From JAGLSB01 sp023135955 (GTDB lineage Bacteria > Bacteroidota > Bacteroidia > Bacteroidales > GCA-2748055), in the NCBI GenBank assembly GCA_030673645.1, contig DAOVIO010000136.1, positions 1-11,308 of the forward strand: a stretch of DNA of 11,308 nucleotides. The letters are read 5' to 3'. Below the pieces are notes generated by a model. The model was not told the DNA's origin. It made no database searches and saw only the letters and a program-made list of their open reading frames with translations. Below, one piece after another: positions 1 to 6,096 of the stretch (position 1 is its first letter; every line of letters starts with the position of its first letter). The translations under genes and the position numbers were made by a program.

Positions 1-1385
1 ATTACATATGAGCCTTTTTGATATTGCATACCGTCAACCATAAAATCAGAATTAGCCTTTTTAATTTCAATGCCTGACAACAATAAGGTATTGATCATTT
101 TTACAGATGTTAAATAGTCGTGCTGATTAGCAGGGATAACGAAAGTTTTAATGTCTCCAGTAGCTCCACGTTCTGTTTGATTTCTTGCTTTAAGGTATGC
201 AGTATTTAATATTGTTTCTCTGTTTTGGGCAGCAAAATCAAGCAAGGACCATGCAGATGATTTCTTTTGCTCAACAATATCCCTTAATCGCCACCATCCG
301 CCTGGCCACGGATTTGGAAAAGTCGACTGAGCCTCATATTCCGGAAACATCCTGGCATTTCCCTTAAGCTGCTCAGGGTGAATATAAATAGGTGTTGCCA
401 ATTCTACATTTGCCGATTCTGTTAACATTCCGGCAATATTATGAAATGGAGTTATCCAGTGCCAGCCAAAATGACCCCAGCCAGCAAATTGTGCTGCATT
501 TAATATGCCCTTAAATCCCTGCTCTTCTAATTTATATGCTATATGAGAACCATACCAGCTAATTTCTCTCCATACCAATGGATCGGCATAAGGACGAATA
601 GGATCGCAATATGGCGGCACATAAAAGCGTGCTCCATACGATCCCATATGATGATGATCAATATATGCCTGCGGTACCCAGTCAACAAACATTGCTTTCG
701 CAACATATTTTGATTCTGGAAGGTTTAAATAATCTCCATCCCGATTATTATCATGACCACAATATTTGTGATACAAAAAAGGCATTCTTAATCCTTCATA
801 TTCTGTCCCAACAGTTTCACTATACCAATCAGTAATCATAACCTGCCCGTCAGGATTCATACAAGGAATCATGAAAAACAGAACATTATCTAGGATTCGC
901 TTGGTTTCAGGATCATCTCTTGAAAGTAAGTCATACGTGAGTTCCGGTGTCATTTGAGTTCCTCCTACCTCAGAAGCATGCAAACTCATCGACTGAAATA
1001 TTACTGCTTTCCCATTCTCAATATAACTATCTATACTTCCTTCAGTAACAAGCCTCGGATCACTAATCGCTTTATTTATCTCTTGTAACTTGTCTAAGTT
1101 TGCTAAATTATCTGGAGAAGAGAAAATCATAACCAAAAAAGGGTGACCTTCAGAAGATGGACCCATATTGATTACTTTTAATCGATCGCTTTCTTTTTCA
1201 ACTTTATAAAAATACTCGACTATCTCATCCCACCGGGCTAACTTTCTGTCTTCGCCCATTTGAAAACCAAAAAATTCCTCAGGTGATGTTATAGTATTTT
1301 GAGCATTTAAAACATTGGTACTTATTCCATATACAGCAATAAGGATTAAGACAATTAGAGAACGTAAAGCTTGTGATAATTTCAT
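1..1385 (-). CDS. Secreted M14-family zinc carboxypeptidase, N-terminal part
   Basis: This gene is partial: it starts with ATG at 1385 and reads open through 461 codons to the window edge. The product is a secreted metallopeptidase expected to trim peptides outside the cytoplasm. Residues 1-29 form a signal peptide (Lys-2, Arg-8, hydrophobic core LIVLILIAVYG, likely cleavage after NAQ). M14 landmarks follow in order: HASE at 136-139 (zinc ligands His-136 and Glu-139), NPDG at 177-180, NNRDGDY at 213-219, and DHHHMG at 243-248 supplying the third zinc histidine. TESAN at 322-326 is a candidate for the catalytic glutamate region. Large two-part M14 proteins of roughly 800-900 residues are common in Bacteroidota, so about half is probably missing. 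It is divergent from the restriction endonuclease gene; only imperfect promoter matches lie upstream. The family call is firm; the substrate is unknown. Confidence 0.88.
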   Translation of the reverse strand, partial: MKLSQALRSLIVLILIAVYGISTNVLNAQNTITSPEEFFGFQMGEDRKLARWDEIVEYFYKVEKESDRLKVINMGPSSEGHPFLVMIFSSPDNLANLDKLQEINKAISDPRLVTEGSIDSYIENGKAVIFQSMSLHASEVGGTQMTPELTYDLLSRDDPETKRILDNVLFFMIPCMNPDGQVMITDWYSETVGTEYEGLRMPFLYHKYCGHDNNRDGDYLNLPESKYVAKAMFVDWVPQAYIDHHHMGSYGARFYVPPYCDPIRPYADPLVWREISWYGSHIAYKLEEQGFKGILNAAQFAGWGHFGWHWITPFHNIAGMLTESANVELATPIYIHPEQLKGNARMFPEYEAQSTFPNPWPGGWWRLRDIVEQKKSSAWSLLDFAAQNRETILNTAYLKARNQTERGATGDIKTFVIPANQHDYLTSVKMINTLLLSGIEIKKANSDFMVDGMQYQKGSYV

Positions 1386-1506
1386 AATTTATTTTATTAG
1401 GGGAATTTGTTTAATGAACTAAAGTAAATATTATGTACAAAAATGATCTTTCTTTACAGAGTCTTTGCTAGAATTGTGCTTTAATTAACAATTTAATTTT
1501 TTATTA

Positions 1507-1528
1507 TTAAGTTTTCTTCTAAACTTAA
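1507..1528. promoter_or_regulatory. Perfect 8-bp inverted repeat, candidate operator of the endonuclease operon
   Basis: TTAAGTTT (1507-1514) and AAACTTAA (1521-1528) are perfect reverse complements separated by six bases. The dyad ends 20 bases before the -7 box of the endonuclease promoter, so it covers the expected -33 position. Its single G:C pair per arm and lack of a following T-run make a terminator unlikely. A role as repressor or activator site is inference; AT-rich DNA can produce such dyads by chance. Confidence 0.35.
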
Positions 1529-1548
1529 CACTATAATTTCATTTATTA

Positions 1549-1556
1549 TATTTTTG
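1549..1556 (+). promoter_or_regulatory. Promoter -7 element (TATTTTTG) of the endonuclease-vsr operon
   Basis: TATTTTTG matches the Bacteroidota sigma-A -7 consensus TAnnTTTG exactly and lies 27 bases before the ATG of the restriction endonuclease. No good TTTG -33 element is visible at the expected distance; that position is occupied by the second arm of an inverted repeat. AT-rich context lowers the specificity of the match. Confidence 0.4.
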
Positions 1557-1583
1557 ATATTACATTAATACAATCTGCCAATT

Positions 1584-2798
1584 ATGTCAATCCAATTATC
1601 AAACTTCTTTTCAGGAATAGGTGCAAAAAAACTTAGTGAAGTCGAGGTAGAGCCGGATATCTCTAATCAGCACGAATTTAATGGAGTTACTGCTCTCAGA
1701 GACATATTCGGCACTCAGAAAATTAGCTTTCAGGGACGTTTCATCTATCTTTCAGATGATGAAGAACAGATTCTTGAGGATACTGGAAATCTCACGTGGT
1801 ATGATTCACGAATAAAGGATCCTACCAGAAGTGCTGAATTTAGATTGTATTATTCTCCAAATAAAGTTATTGATGGAGCAGAACAAGGTGACTTAGCTGT
1901 TATCGGGCGAATTTCAGATGATAAATTGGCGATACTTATAGCTCCGAAGGGTTCTACTTCAGAAAAGCAACTATTATGGCTATTCGGACTAGAAGACATG
2001 GGTTCCAGCTTTGTTCTAAAAGATTTAACAGACAAGGATATCCAACTAAACTACGCTGGCCAATACATAATTTCATCTTTTGGCTTTGAAATACAAGATA
2101 CAGCCCCGGATTATCTTGACGAATTGATAAAACGTTTTAGCAAAGGTTTTCCAACTACTTCAGAATTCTCAGATTATGCTCGTTCCACGATTGGTGATGC
2201 TTCAGCAGTTGATGAACCTGACACTACTCTCCTTAATTGGATGGAAAGAGAATTGTTGCTATTCCGAACTTTAGAAAATCATTTTGTATCTAAAAAACTT
2301 CAAAAAGGTTTTGGTGATACTGGCACTGATGTGGATGATTTCATTTCTTATTCTCTGAGTGTTCAAAATAGACGAAAATCGAGAGCTGGATATGCTTTTG
2401 AAAACCATCTTGCTGTATTATTTGATTCTAATAATATATTATACTCAAGGGGATGTAAAACTGAAAGGAACAATAAACCTGACTTTCTTTTTCCTGGGAT
2501 TTCACAATATAATAATATTGGATTTGCAACAGAATTATTGACTATGCTTGGTGTGAAAACAACTGCCAAGGATAGATGGCGACAAGTATTATCTGAAGCT
2601 GATAGAATAGAGAATAAACATTTAATCACATTAGAACCTGCAATCAGCAAGAACCAGACTGATGAAATGATAGCGAAGAACCTTCAACTTGTCATTCCTA
2701 AACAATTACAGGCAACATATACGGAGGAACAACAATCTGATATGATTAACCTTTATGAGTTTATTAGGATTATCAAAGATAACCAAAACCGAAACTGA
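1584..2798 (+). CDS. EcoRII-like type II restriction endonuclease
   Basis: The 404-residue product, the same length as I recall for EcoRII, is predicted to cut DNA at CCWGG when unmethylated. The C-terminal catalytic domain (about 230-395) carries the EcoRII/PspGI/SsoII family blocks: RRKSRAG at 263-269, KPDFLFP at 298-304, MLGVKTTAKDRWRQ at 321-334, the EADRI helix at 338-342 and HLITLE at 346-351. Asp-300, Tyr-309, Lys-325 and Arg-331 fall where EcoRII has its active-site cluster. The N-terminal half (about 30-170, with EFRLYY at 85-90 and LLWLF at 130-134) resembles the layout of the EcoRII B3-like effector domain, suggesting a type IIE enzyme that needs a second site; that part is weaker. 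The stop overlaps the vsr start by one base, and a Dcm-type methyltransferase converges from the other side, which supports the specificity. CCNGG cannot be excluded. Confidence 0.93.
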   Translation: MSIQLSNFFSGIGAKKLSEVEVEPDISNQHEFNGVTALRDIFGTQKISFQGRFIYLSDDEEQILEDTGNLTWYDSRIKDPTRSAEFRLYYSPNKVIDGAEQGDLAVIGRISDDKLAILIAPKGSTSEKQLLWLFGLEDMGSSFVLKDLTDKDIQLNYAGQYIISSFGFEIQDTAPDYLDELIKRFSKGFPTTSEFSDYARSTIGDASAVDEPDTTLLNWMERELLLFRTLENHFVSKKLQKGFGDTGTDVDDFISYSLSVQNRRKSRAGYAFENHLAVLFDSNNILYSRGCKTERNNKPDFLFPGISQYNNIGFATELLTMLGVKTTAKDRWRQVLSEADRIENKHLITLEPAISKNQTDEMIAKNLQLVIPKQLQATYTEEQQSDMINLYEFIRIIKDNQNRN

Positions 2799-3220
2799 TG
2801 ACTGATGTTCACGAACCAGAGATACGCTCATATAATATGAGTCAGATCAAAGGCAAAGATACCACGCCTGAGATCATCGTTCGTAAGTATTTGCATGCAA
2901 ATAGATTCCGGTTCAGATTACACTCTAAAGATCTTCCAGGAAAACCTGATATAGTATTAAGAAAATACAATACTGTAATATTTATAAACGGATGTTTCTG
3001 GCATGGACATGAAGGTTGTAAATACTTTGTTATCCCAAAGACCCGTACTCAATGGTGGCTTGATAAAATCAACCGTAACAGAGCAAAGGACATAGAGAAT
3101 TTTCAACATCTTAAAAAGAGAGGTTGGAGAATTATTACAATATGGGAATGTGAACTTAAGAAAGAAAGGTATCTGAATACTCTTGAAGCTCTTATTGAGA
3201 ATCTTCTTGCGAAATCTTAA
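2798..3220 (+). CDS. vsr: Very short patch repair (Vsr) mismatch endonuclease
   Basis: Vsr nicks beside the T of a T:G mismatch created when the inner 5-methylcytosine of CCWGG deaminates, starting repair back to C:G. The 140-residue product matches E. coli Vsr residue for residue at key positions: Met-14, Phe-67 and Trp-68 (intercalating residues), Glu-25, Asp-51 in GKPDIV, His-69, and Cys-66, His-71, Cys-74 and Cys-118 for the structural zinc. TRTQWWLDKI at 82-91 and GWRIITIWECEL at 109-120 are also typical. The ATG lies in TGATG shared with the endonuclease stop, pointing to translational coupling. The alternative ATG lies two codons further in (first base 2804, a TGATG-like context again) only out of frame, so this start is preferred. 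The 3' end overlaps the convergent methyltransferase by 29 bp. The length is slightly below that of E. coli Vsr because the C-terminal tail is shorter. Confidence 0.96.
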   Translation: MTDVHEPEIRSYNMSQIKGKDTTPEIIVRKYLHANRFRFRLHSKDLPGKPDIVLRKYNTVIFINGCFWHGHEGCKYFVIPKTRTQWWLDKINRNRAKDIENFQHLKKRGWRIITIWECELKKERYLNTLEALIENLLAKS

Positions 3221-4469
3221 TTTTCCGATTAGCTAGTTTACTTGGATTCATTCTATTTGCTTGTAAGATGTCTTTACTATTATTCGCCATAAACTGAATC
3301 ATAGAATTCGCAACAGCTCTAACAACCGGAACAGCAACAGAATTTCCAAATTGTTTATAAAGCTGTGTATCTGAAACACCAGTATCTTTTATTTTAAACT
3401 CAGTAGGAAATCCCATTAATCTTTTACATTCTTCAGGAGTTAATCTTCTCGGATTTTCATTCTTTCCCTGCGGTATAAGAATTTCTGAACCGTCTTTGTA
3501 GTATCTGGCACTTAATGTTCTGGAAATTGCATTTTTATCTACCAACCCAAAACCAAAGCCATTTCCTTTTTCACGGTGTTTTTTAGCGTAGTTTTGCAGA
3601 TACTCCCATAGATTATCTGTCAGGGTATATTTTTCGTCAACACTTTTTTCAAGAATTGATCTGATTTGTTGTACAGTTTCAAGAGGTTCAGGGAAATTGA
3701 ACACAATATTTTTACTAAAATGTTCTTTACTAAACCCGACAATAAAAATTCTTTCCCTATGCTGAGGTACATAGTATTTGGCATCCAGCACTTTACTAAA
3801 AACAATATAACCAAGCTTCTTTAATGTTTTCTCAATCACTTTAAATGTATTTCCATTGTCATGAGATTTCAGATTCTTTACATTTTCTAAAAGAAAAGCT
3901 TTTGGTTTTTTCTCTTTAATAATTCTGGCAATATCGAAGAATAAAGTTCCTTGCGTTTCATCTAAAAATCCATGCTTTTTCCCTAAACTTTTCTTTTTGG
4001 AAACTCCAGCAATACTAAAAGGTTGACATGGAAAGCCTCCAACTAATATATCGTGATCGGGGATTTTCTTTTCATCGGTTTTTGTAATATCTCCAAATGG
4101 CACTTCACCAAAATTAGCATCATATGTCTTCTTAGCATATTTATTCCATTCAGAAGAATACATACATTTTCCGTTTAATTCCTGAAAAGAAATTCTAAAT
4201 CCCCCTATTCCTGCGAATAAGTCAATAAACTTGAATGTAGGCTTCTTCGGTGGAGGAAAAGGAACATCATATTTGAATGGGATGCCATAATTAAAATCCG
4301 ATTCATTAGTAAGATTATCAATGTATTCTTCAGCTTCTTTTTTGTAATTATCTATATATCCATTATCTCTATTTTGCCAATAGTGAGTAACATAGGCTGC
4401 TCCCTCCTCTATCCATTGTGATTCCTTTTGAATAAGCTGCTTCCTTATGTTTGAGTATTTTAATCCCAT
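3192..4469 (-). CDS. dcm: Dcm/M.EcoRII-like DNA (cytosine-5) methyltransferase
   Basis: It should methylate the inner cytosine of CCWGG with S-adenosylmethionine, protecting the host from the neighbouring endonuclease. Counting from the ATG at 4469 (425 residues): motif I DLFAGIGGF 83-91, motif IV GFPCQPFS 145-152 with nucleophile Cys-148, motif VI ENV 195-197, motif VIII QHRER 236-240, target-recognition region about 245-325 ending SRTLSARYYKDG, motif IX RRLTPEECKRLMGFP 341-355, and motif X QFGNSVAVPV 373-382. GVSKKKSLGKKHGF (155-168), the stretch ETQGTLFFD, and NLKSHDNGNTF (199-209) are characteristic of the Dcm/M.EcoRII branch. A roughly 78-residue N-terminal extension precedes the catalytic domain, as in M.EcoRII and M.SsoII where it regulates transcription; whether it does so here is inference. 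A longer reading from TTG at 4490 would run across the -7 promoter box and is rejected. Confidence 0.94.
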   Translation of the reverse strand: MGLKYSNIRKQLIQKESQWIEEGAAYVTHYWQNRDNGYIDNYKKEAEEYIDNLTNESDFNYGIPFKYDVPFPPPKKPTFKFIDLFAGIGGFRISFQELNGKCMYSSEWNKYAKKTYDANFGEVPFGDITKTDEKKIPDHDILVGGFPCQPFSIAGVSKKKSLGKKHGFLDETQGTLFFDIARIIKEKKPKAFLLENVKNLKSHDNGNTFKVIEKTLKKLGYIVFSKVLDAKYYVPQHRERIFIVGFSKEHFSKNIVFNFPEPLETVQQIRSILEKSVDEKYTLTDNLWEYLQNYAKKHREKGNGFGFGLVDKNAISRTLSARYYKDGSEILIPQGKNENPRRLTPEECKRLMGFPTEFKIKDTGVSDTQLYKQFGNSVAVPVVRAVANSMIQFMANNSKDILQANRMNPSKLANRKIKISQEDSQ

Positions 4470-4477
4470 ATTTTCAA

Positions 4478-4485
4478 CAAAGATA
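4478..4485 (-). promoter_or_regulatory. Promoter -7 element (TATCTTTG) of the methyltransferase
   Basis: On the minus strand TATCTTTG matches the Bacteroidota -7 consensus TAnnTTTG exactly, followed by eight bases and then the ATG at 4469. Transcription from it would start almost at the ATG, giving a leaderless or nearly leaderless message. This placement decides the start codon, because a TTG start at 4490 would lie upstream of the promoter. Confidence 0.5.
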
Positions 4486-4504
4486 AACAATTGAGGATGT
4501 AAAA

Positions 4505-4509
4505 CCTGG
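4505..4509. promoter_or_regulatory. CCTGG target site at the -33 position of the methyltransferase promoter
   Basis: With the usual 19-base spacer upstream of the TATCTTTG box (4478-4485), the -33 element should occupy 4505-4508. That place holds CCTGG, a CCWGG site of the type this system is predicted to recognise. Binding or methylation of the site by the enzyme could therefore adjust its own transcription. Other restriction-modification systems, such as CfrBI, are controlled by methylation of their own promoter. The position is seen; the function is inference. Confidence 0.35.
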
Positions 4510-4511
4510 AG

Positions 4512-4533
4512 TTGTATGGAATTTTATATACAA
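4512..4533. repeat. Inverted repeat upstream of the methyltransferase promoter
   Basis: TTGTAT (4512-4517) and ATACAA (4528-4533) are perfect reverse complements with ten bases between them, lying just upstream of the CCTGG site and -7 box. It could be an operator, for example for the N-terminal extension of the methyltransferase, but six-base AT-rich arms arise readily by chance. Confidence 0.22.
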
Positions 4534-4612
4534 TTTAAGCAGAAATAAATGTACTCTTTTTGCTATTTCTTGTGTTTAATTGAAATGAAAAACTTAGGAT
4601 TAGATGAAGTAA

Positions 4613-4861
4613 TTAACATCTATTCTTGGCACAAGGACTATTAGTAATAAACAAGCCAAATAAGCCGCCAATAAGCATATTATTAAGGATATCGCTGGTT
4701 TTCATAACATCTTGATGTCTTCCATCTGCTATGTAAAAAAATAAAAATCCGGCTAATGCACCAATGGCAATATAGATTATTGTTTTTTTTGTATGTTGTG
4801 ATTGGATTAATCTTTTAAGCCAATTGGATTTGGGTTCTGCTCTGTATTGTTTGAACTTCAT
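4613..4861 (-). CDS. Small membrane protein with two predicted helices
   Basis: I do not recognise this protein. From the ATG at 4861 it has 82 residues: a basic N-terminus (KQYRAEPKSNWLKRL), a hydrophobic helix at about 27-44 (TIIYIAIGALAGFLFFYI), a polar loop with DGRHQD at 46-51, a second helix at about 58-74 (ILNNMLIGGLFGLFI), and a short tail holding Cys-77 and Cys-82. The positive-inside rule suggests that both ends face the cytoplasm. Two longer in-frame starts exist: ATG at 4891, two bases after the stop of the zeta-like gene, and ATG at 4930 inside that gene. The 4861 start is chosen because the extra residues have no protein-like pattern, but 4891 would fit a coupled operon well. 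Its position directly behind the zeta-like gene suggests cotranscription; it may be a membrane partner or merely a passenger. Confidence 0.6.
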   Translation of the reverse strand: MKFKQYRAEPKSNWLKRLIQSQHTKKTIIYIAIGALAGFLFFYIADGRHQDVMKTSDILNNMLIGGLFGLFITNSPCAKNRC

Positions 4862-4893
4862 TTTATTATAAAAATCATTATTGTTAATCATTT

Positions 4894-5670
4894 CTATAAA
4901 ACTTTCTTTGAGTAATATTTTATAAACCAACGGGGTACAATAGAATTATCTATTGCATCCCATTTTTTTACTTCTCGGAGCTTTTTAAAATGTGCAAATA
5001 GCCTGAATCCTTCACCGTCTCTTGAGTTATCAAAGAAGAATGTTTGATAGCTAAGCTGTGCGGCTTCATATAAAAAGTCAAGGGATCTGTAATATCTACT
5101 TTCTATTTTAGCCTCAGGCACATCGTGTCCTCCCTCTTCTACTCTTACTTTTTTAACACGAAACTTATTTATCTCAGGTGATTCTGTTGAAACAAAATAC
5201 AAATAGACTTTATATCCTGCTTCAATAGCACTCTTCATTATTTCTATTTTGGAAGTATGAGAAAATACTGTCTCAAATGAAAACTTTCTTTTTTCCAAAA
5301 GCAGTTTTTTTCGAAGGAAATCTGCAATAATCTGAGCAATGCGCTCATCGGCCTTCTCATTTAGCAGAATTAGCTGATTATCTTTTAGGGAATAACTTTT
5401 CTTAAAGGCAGTTAATGTGAATTCTTTATTCAACAAACCTGATTCGGAAACTATTTTTAGAAATTCTTGTTCTTTAACACTAACTCGGTATTGCTTGAAA
5501 GTTACTTTTCCTTTCCTTAATCTTTTAGCAATATCATCAGCATTAATATATATACCAAAATCTACTGGAATTCCTTTAACCTTAGATTTTCTGACAGCAT
5601 TAATAATTGTGCTTTTTCCAGAGCCATTTGGTCCGGCAAAAACCCTCATTCGTAAAGTTTGTCTAGTCAA
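4894..5670 (-). CDS. Zeta-toxin-like P-loop kinase
   Basis: The 258-residue product has the fold signals of the zeta toxin / PezT kinase family. A P-loop GPNGSGKS lies at 13-20, followed by INADDIAKRL at 42-51 (the NAD/DxD-like segment after the Walker lysine), FSFETVFSH at 130-138, and an arginine-rich motif GGHDVPEAKIESRYYRSL at 180-197, characteristic of zeta relatives. Characterised zeta and PezT enzymes phosphorylate UDP-N-acetylglucosamine and poison wall synthesis; other relatives act differently, so the substrate here is open. Its ATG overlaps the stop of the 74-aa upstream gene in ATGACTAG, an eight-base overlap typical of coupled toxin-antitoxin pairs. An alternative ATG seven codons in would still keep the P-loop intact. 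The small membrane-protein gene follows. Zeta-like kinase is a firm call; a toxin role is likely rather than shown. Confidence 0.8.
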   Translation of the reverse strand: MTRQTLRMRVFAGPNGSGKSTIINAVRKSKVKGIPVDFGIYINADDIAKRLRKGKVTFKQYRVSVKEQEFLKIVSESGLLNKEFTLTAFKKSYSLKDNQLILLNEKADERIAQIIADFLRKKLLLEKRKFSFETVFSHTSKIEIMKSAIEAGYKVYLYFVSTESPEINKFRVKKVRVEEGGHDVPEAKIESRYYRSLDFLYEAAQLSYQTFFFDNSRDGEGFRLFAHFKKLREVKKWDAIDNSIVPRWFIKYYSKKVL

Positions 5671-5887
5671 GGATTATTTCTTGTGGTTTAACTTTCGGAG
5701 GAAGTTTTATTATATTTTGAGTACTCCCATTATTATATTCACGTACAACCCACTCATTCTTAACTTTAACTACATAACCCGCAATGCGCATCGCCCTTTG
5801 TGAGGCTAACTTAACAGCTCTTTGACTTGTCCGTACTAAAATTCGCTTAGTGATATATGCCTGTTCTTGTGGTCTGTTAGTTTTCAT
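5663..5887 (-). CDS. Antitoxin-like small protein paired with the zeta-like kinase
   Basis: The protein has 74 residues and is strongly basic in its first half (KRILVRTSQRAVKLASQRAM, about 14-33), which looks helical. A short beta-like segment follows (GYVVKVKNEWVVREYNNG, 37-54), and the C-terminus ends QEIILD. I recall similar small proteins, with an alanine/arginine helix followed by a GYVV...WVV block, encoded just ahead of zeta-like genes in Bacteroidota, but that is memory and not a search result. Order, size and the eight-base overlap with the kinase gene fit an antitoxin. It does not obviously resemble the classical epsilon antitoxin or a helix-turn-helix PezA. A TATCTTTG box four bases before the ATG implies a leaderless message for the cassette. 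The function is inferred from context only. Confidence 0.65.
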   Translation of the reverse strand: MKTNRPQEQAYITKRILVRTSQRAVKLASQRAMRIAGYVVKVKNEWVVREYNNGSTQNIIKLPPKVKPQEIILD

Positions 5888-5891
5888 ATTA

Positions 5892-5922
5892 CAAAGATAA
5901 TTAAAATACTTATTATACTAAA
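5892..5922 (-). promoter_or_regulatory. Promoter of the antitoxin-zeta cassette
   Basis: The minus strand reads TTTA (5922-5919), a 19-base spacer and TATCTTTG (5899-5892). The consensus is TTTG-N19-TAnnTTTG, so one base deviates in the -33 element and the -7 element is exact. The ATG at 5887 follows four bases after the box, so the transcript should begin at or next to the A of the start codon. Confidence 0.55.
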
Positions 5923-5930
5923 GGCTTATT

Positions 5931-6032
5931 AAGTGAGAATATTCACCTTATCAAGTGATTATTATTAAGCGGTAAAACATTTTAAAACATATTTTATGGT
6001 CGTGAGATAAAAGGTAACTACAAGTGAAGTGA
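5931..6032. repeat. Four AAGTGA words upstream of the antitoxin-zeta promoter
   Basis: AAGTGA occurs at 5931-5936, 5953-5958, 6022-6027 and 6027-6032, with TTCAC at 5942-5946 in the opposite sense. The first copy and the TTCAC flank GAATATTC, an eight-base palindrome (5937-5944 region). Such clustering just upstream of the -33 element could be an operator set for autoregulation, but the words are short and AT-rich. Nothing else is recognisable in the remainder of this intergenic stretch. Confidence 0.22.
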
Positions 6033-6065
6033 TTTTTATAAGGCGCATGAATATCATTTTACATA

Positions 6066-6091
6066 GAAAGTCCAGAACATATGGACCTTTC
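6066..6091 (-). terminator. Candidate hairpin terminator after the helicase gene
   Basis: Read on the minus strand, GAAAGGTCC (6091-6083) pairs with GGACTTTC (6073-6066) around a nine-base loop, with one bulged G. It begins five bases after the helicase stop codon. The following sequence, TATGTAAAATG, is only weakly T-rich, so intrinsic termination is not assured. On the opposite strand the same hairpin is followed by TTTTATTATCTTTTT, so it may also stop antisense transcription. Confidence 0.35.
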
Positions 6092-6096
6092 TTTTA

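Noticed and set aside
611..835. Plus-strand open frame of 74 codons.
   Set aside because: It lies antisense within the M14 peptidase gene, whose minus-strand frame is continuous and carries family motifs; the translated sequence has no recognisable pattern.
2363..2650. Minus-strand open frame inside the restriction endonuclease gene.
   Set aside because: The plus-strand frame here encodes the conserved EcoRII-like catalytic core (RRKSRAG to KDRWRQ), so the antisense frame is a shadow.
4862..4930. Longer N-terminus of the small membrane protein, starting inside the zeta-like gene.
   Set aside because: Those codons overlap the end of the kinase gene and give a sequence without protein-like pattern; starts at 4861 or 4891 are simpler.
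5417..5803. Plus-strand open frame of 128 codons opposite the zeta-like and antitoxin-like genes.
   Set aside because: It spans two overlapping minus-strand genes with family motifs and a clear promoter; the antisense product shows no domain.
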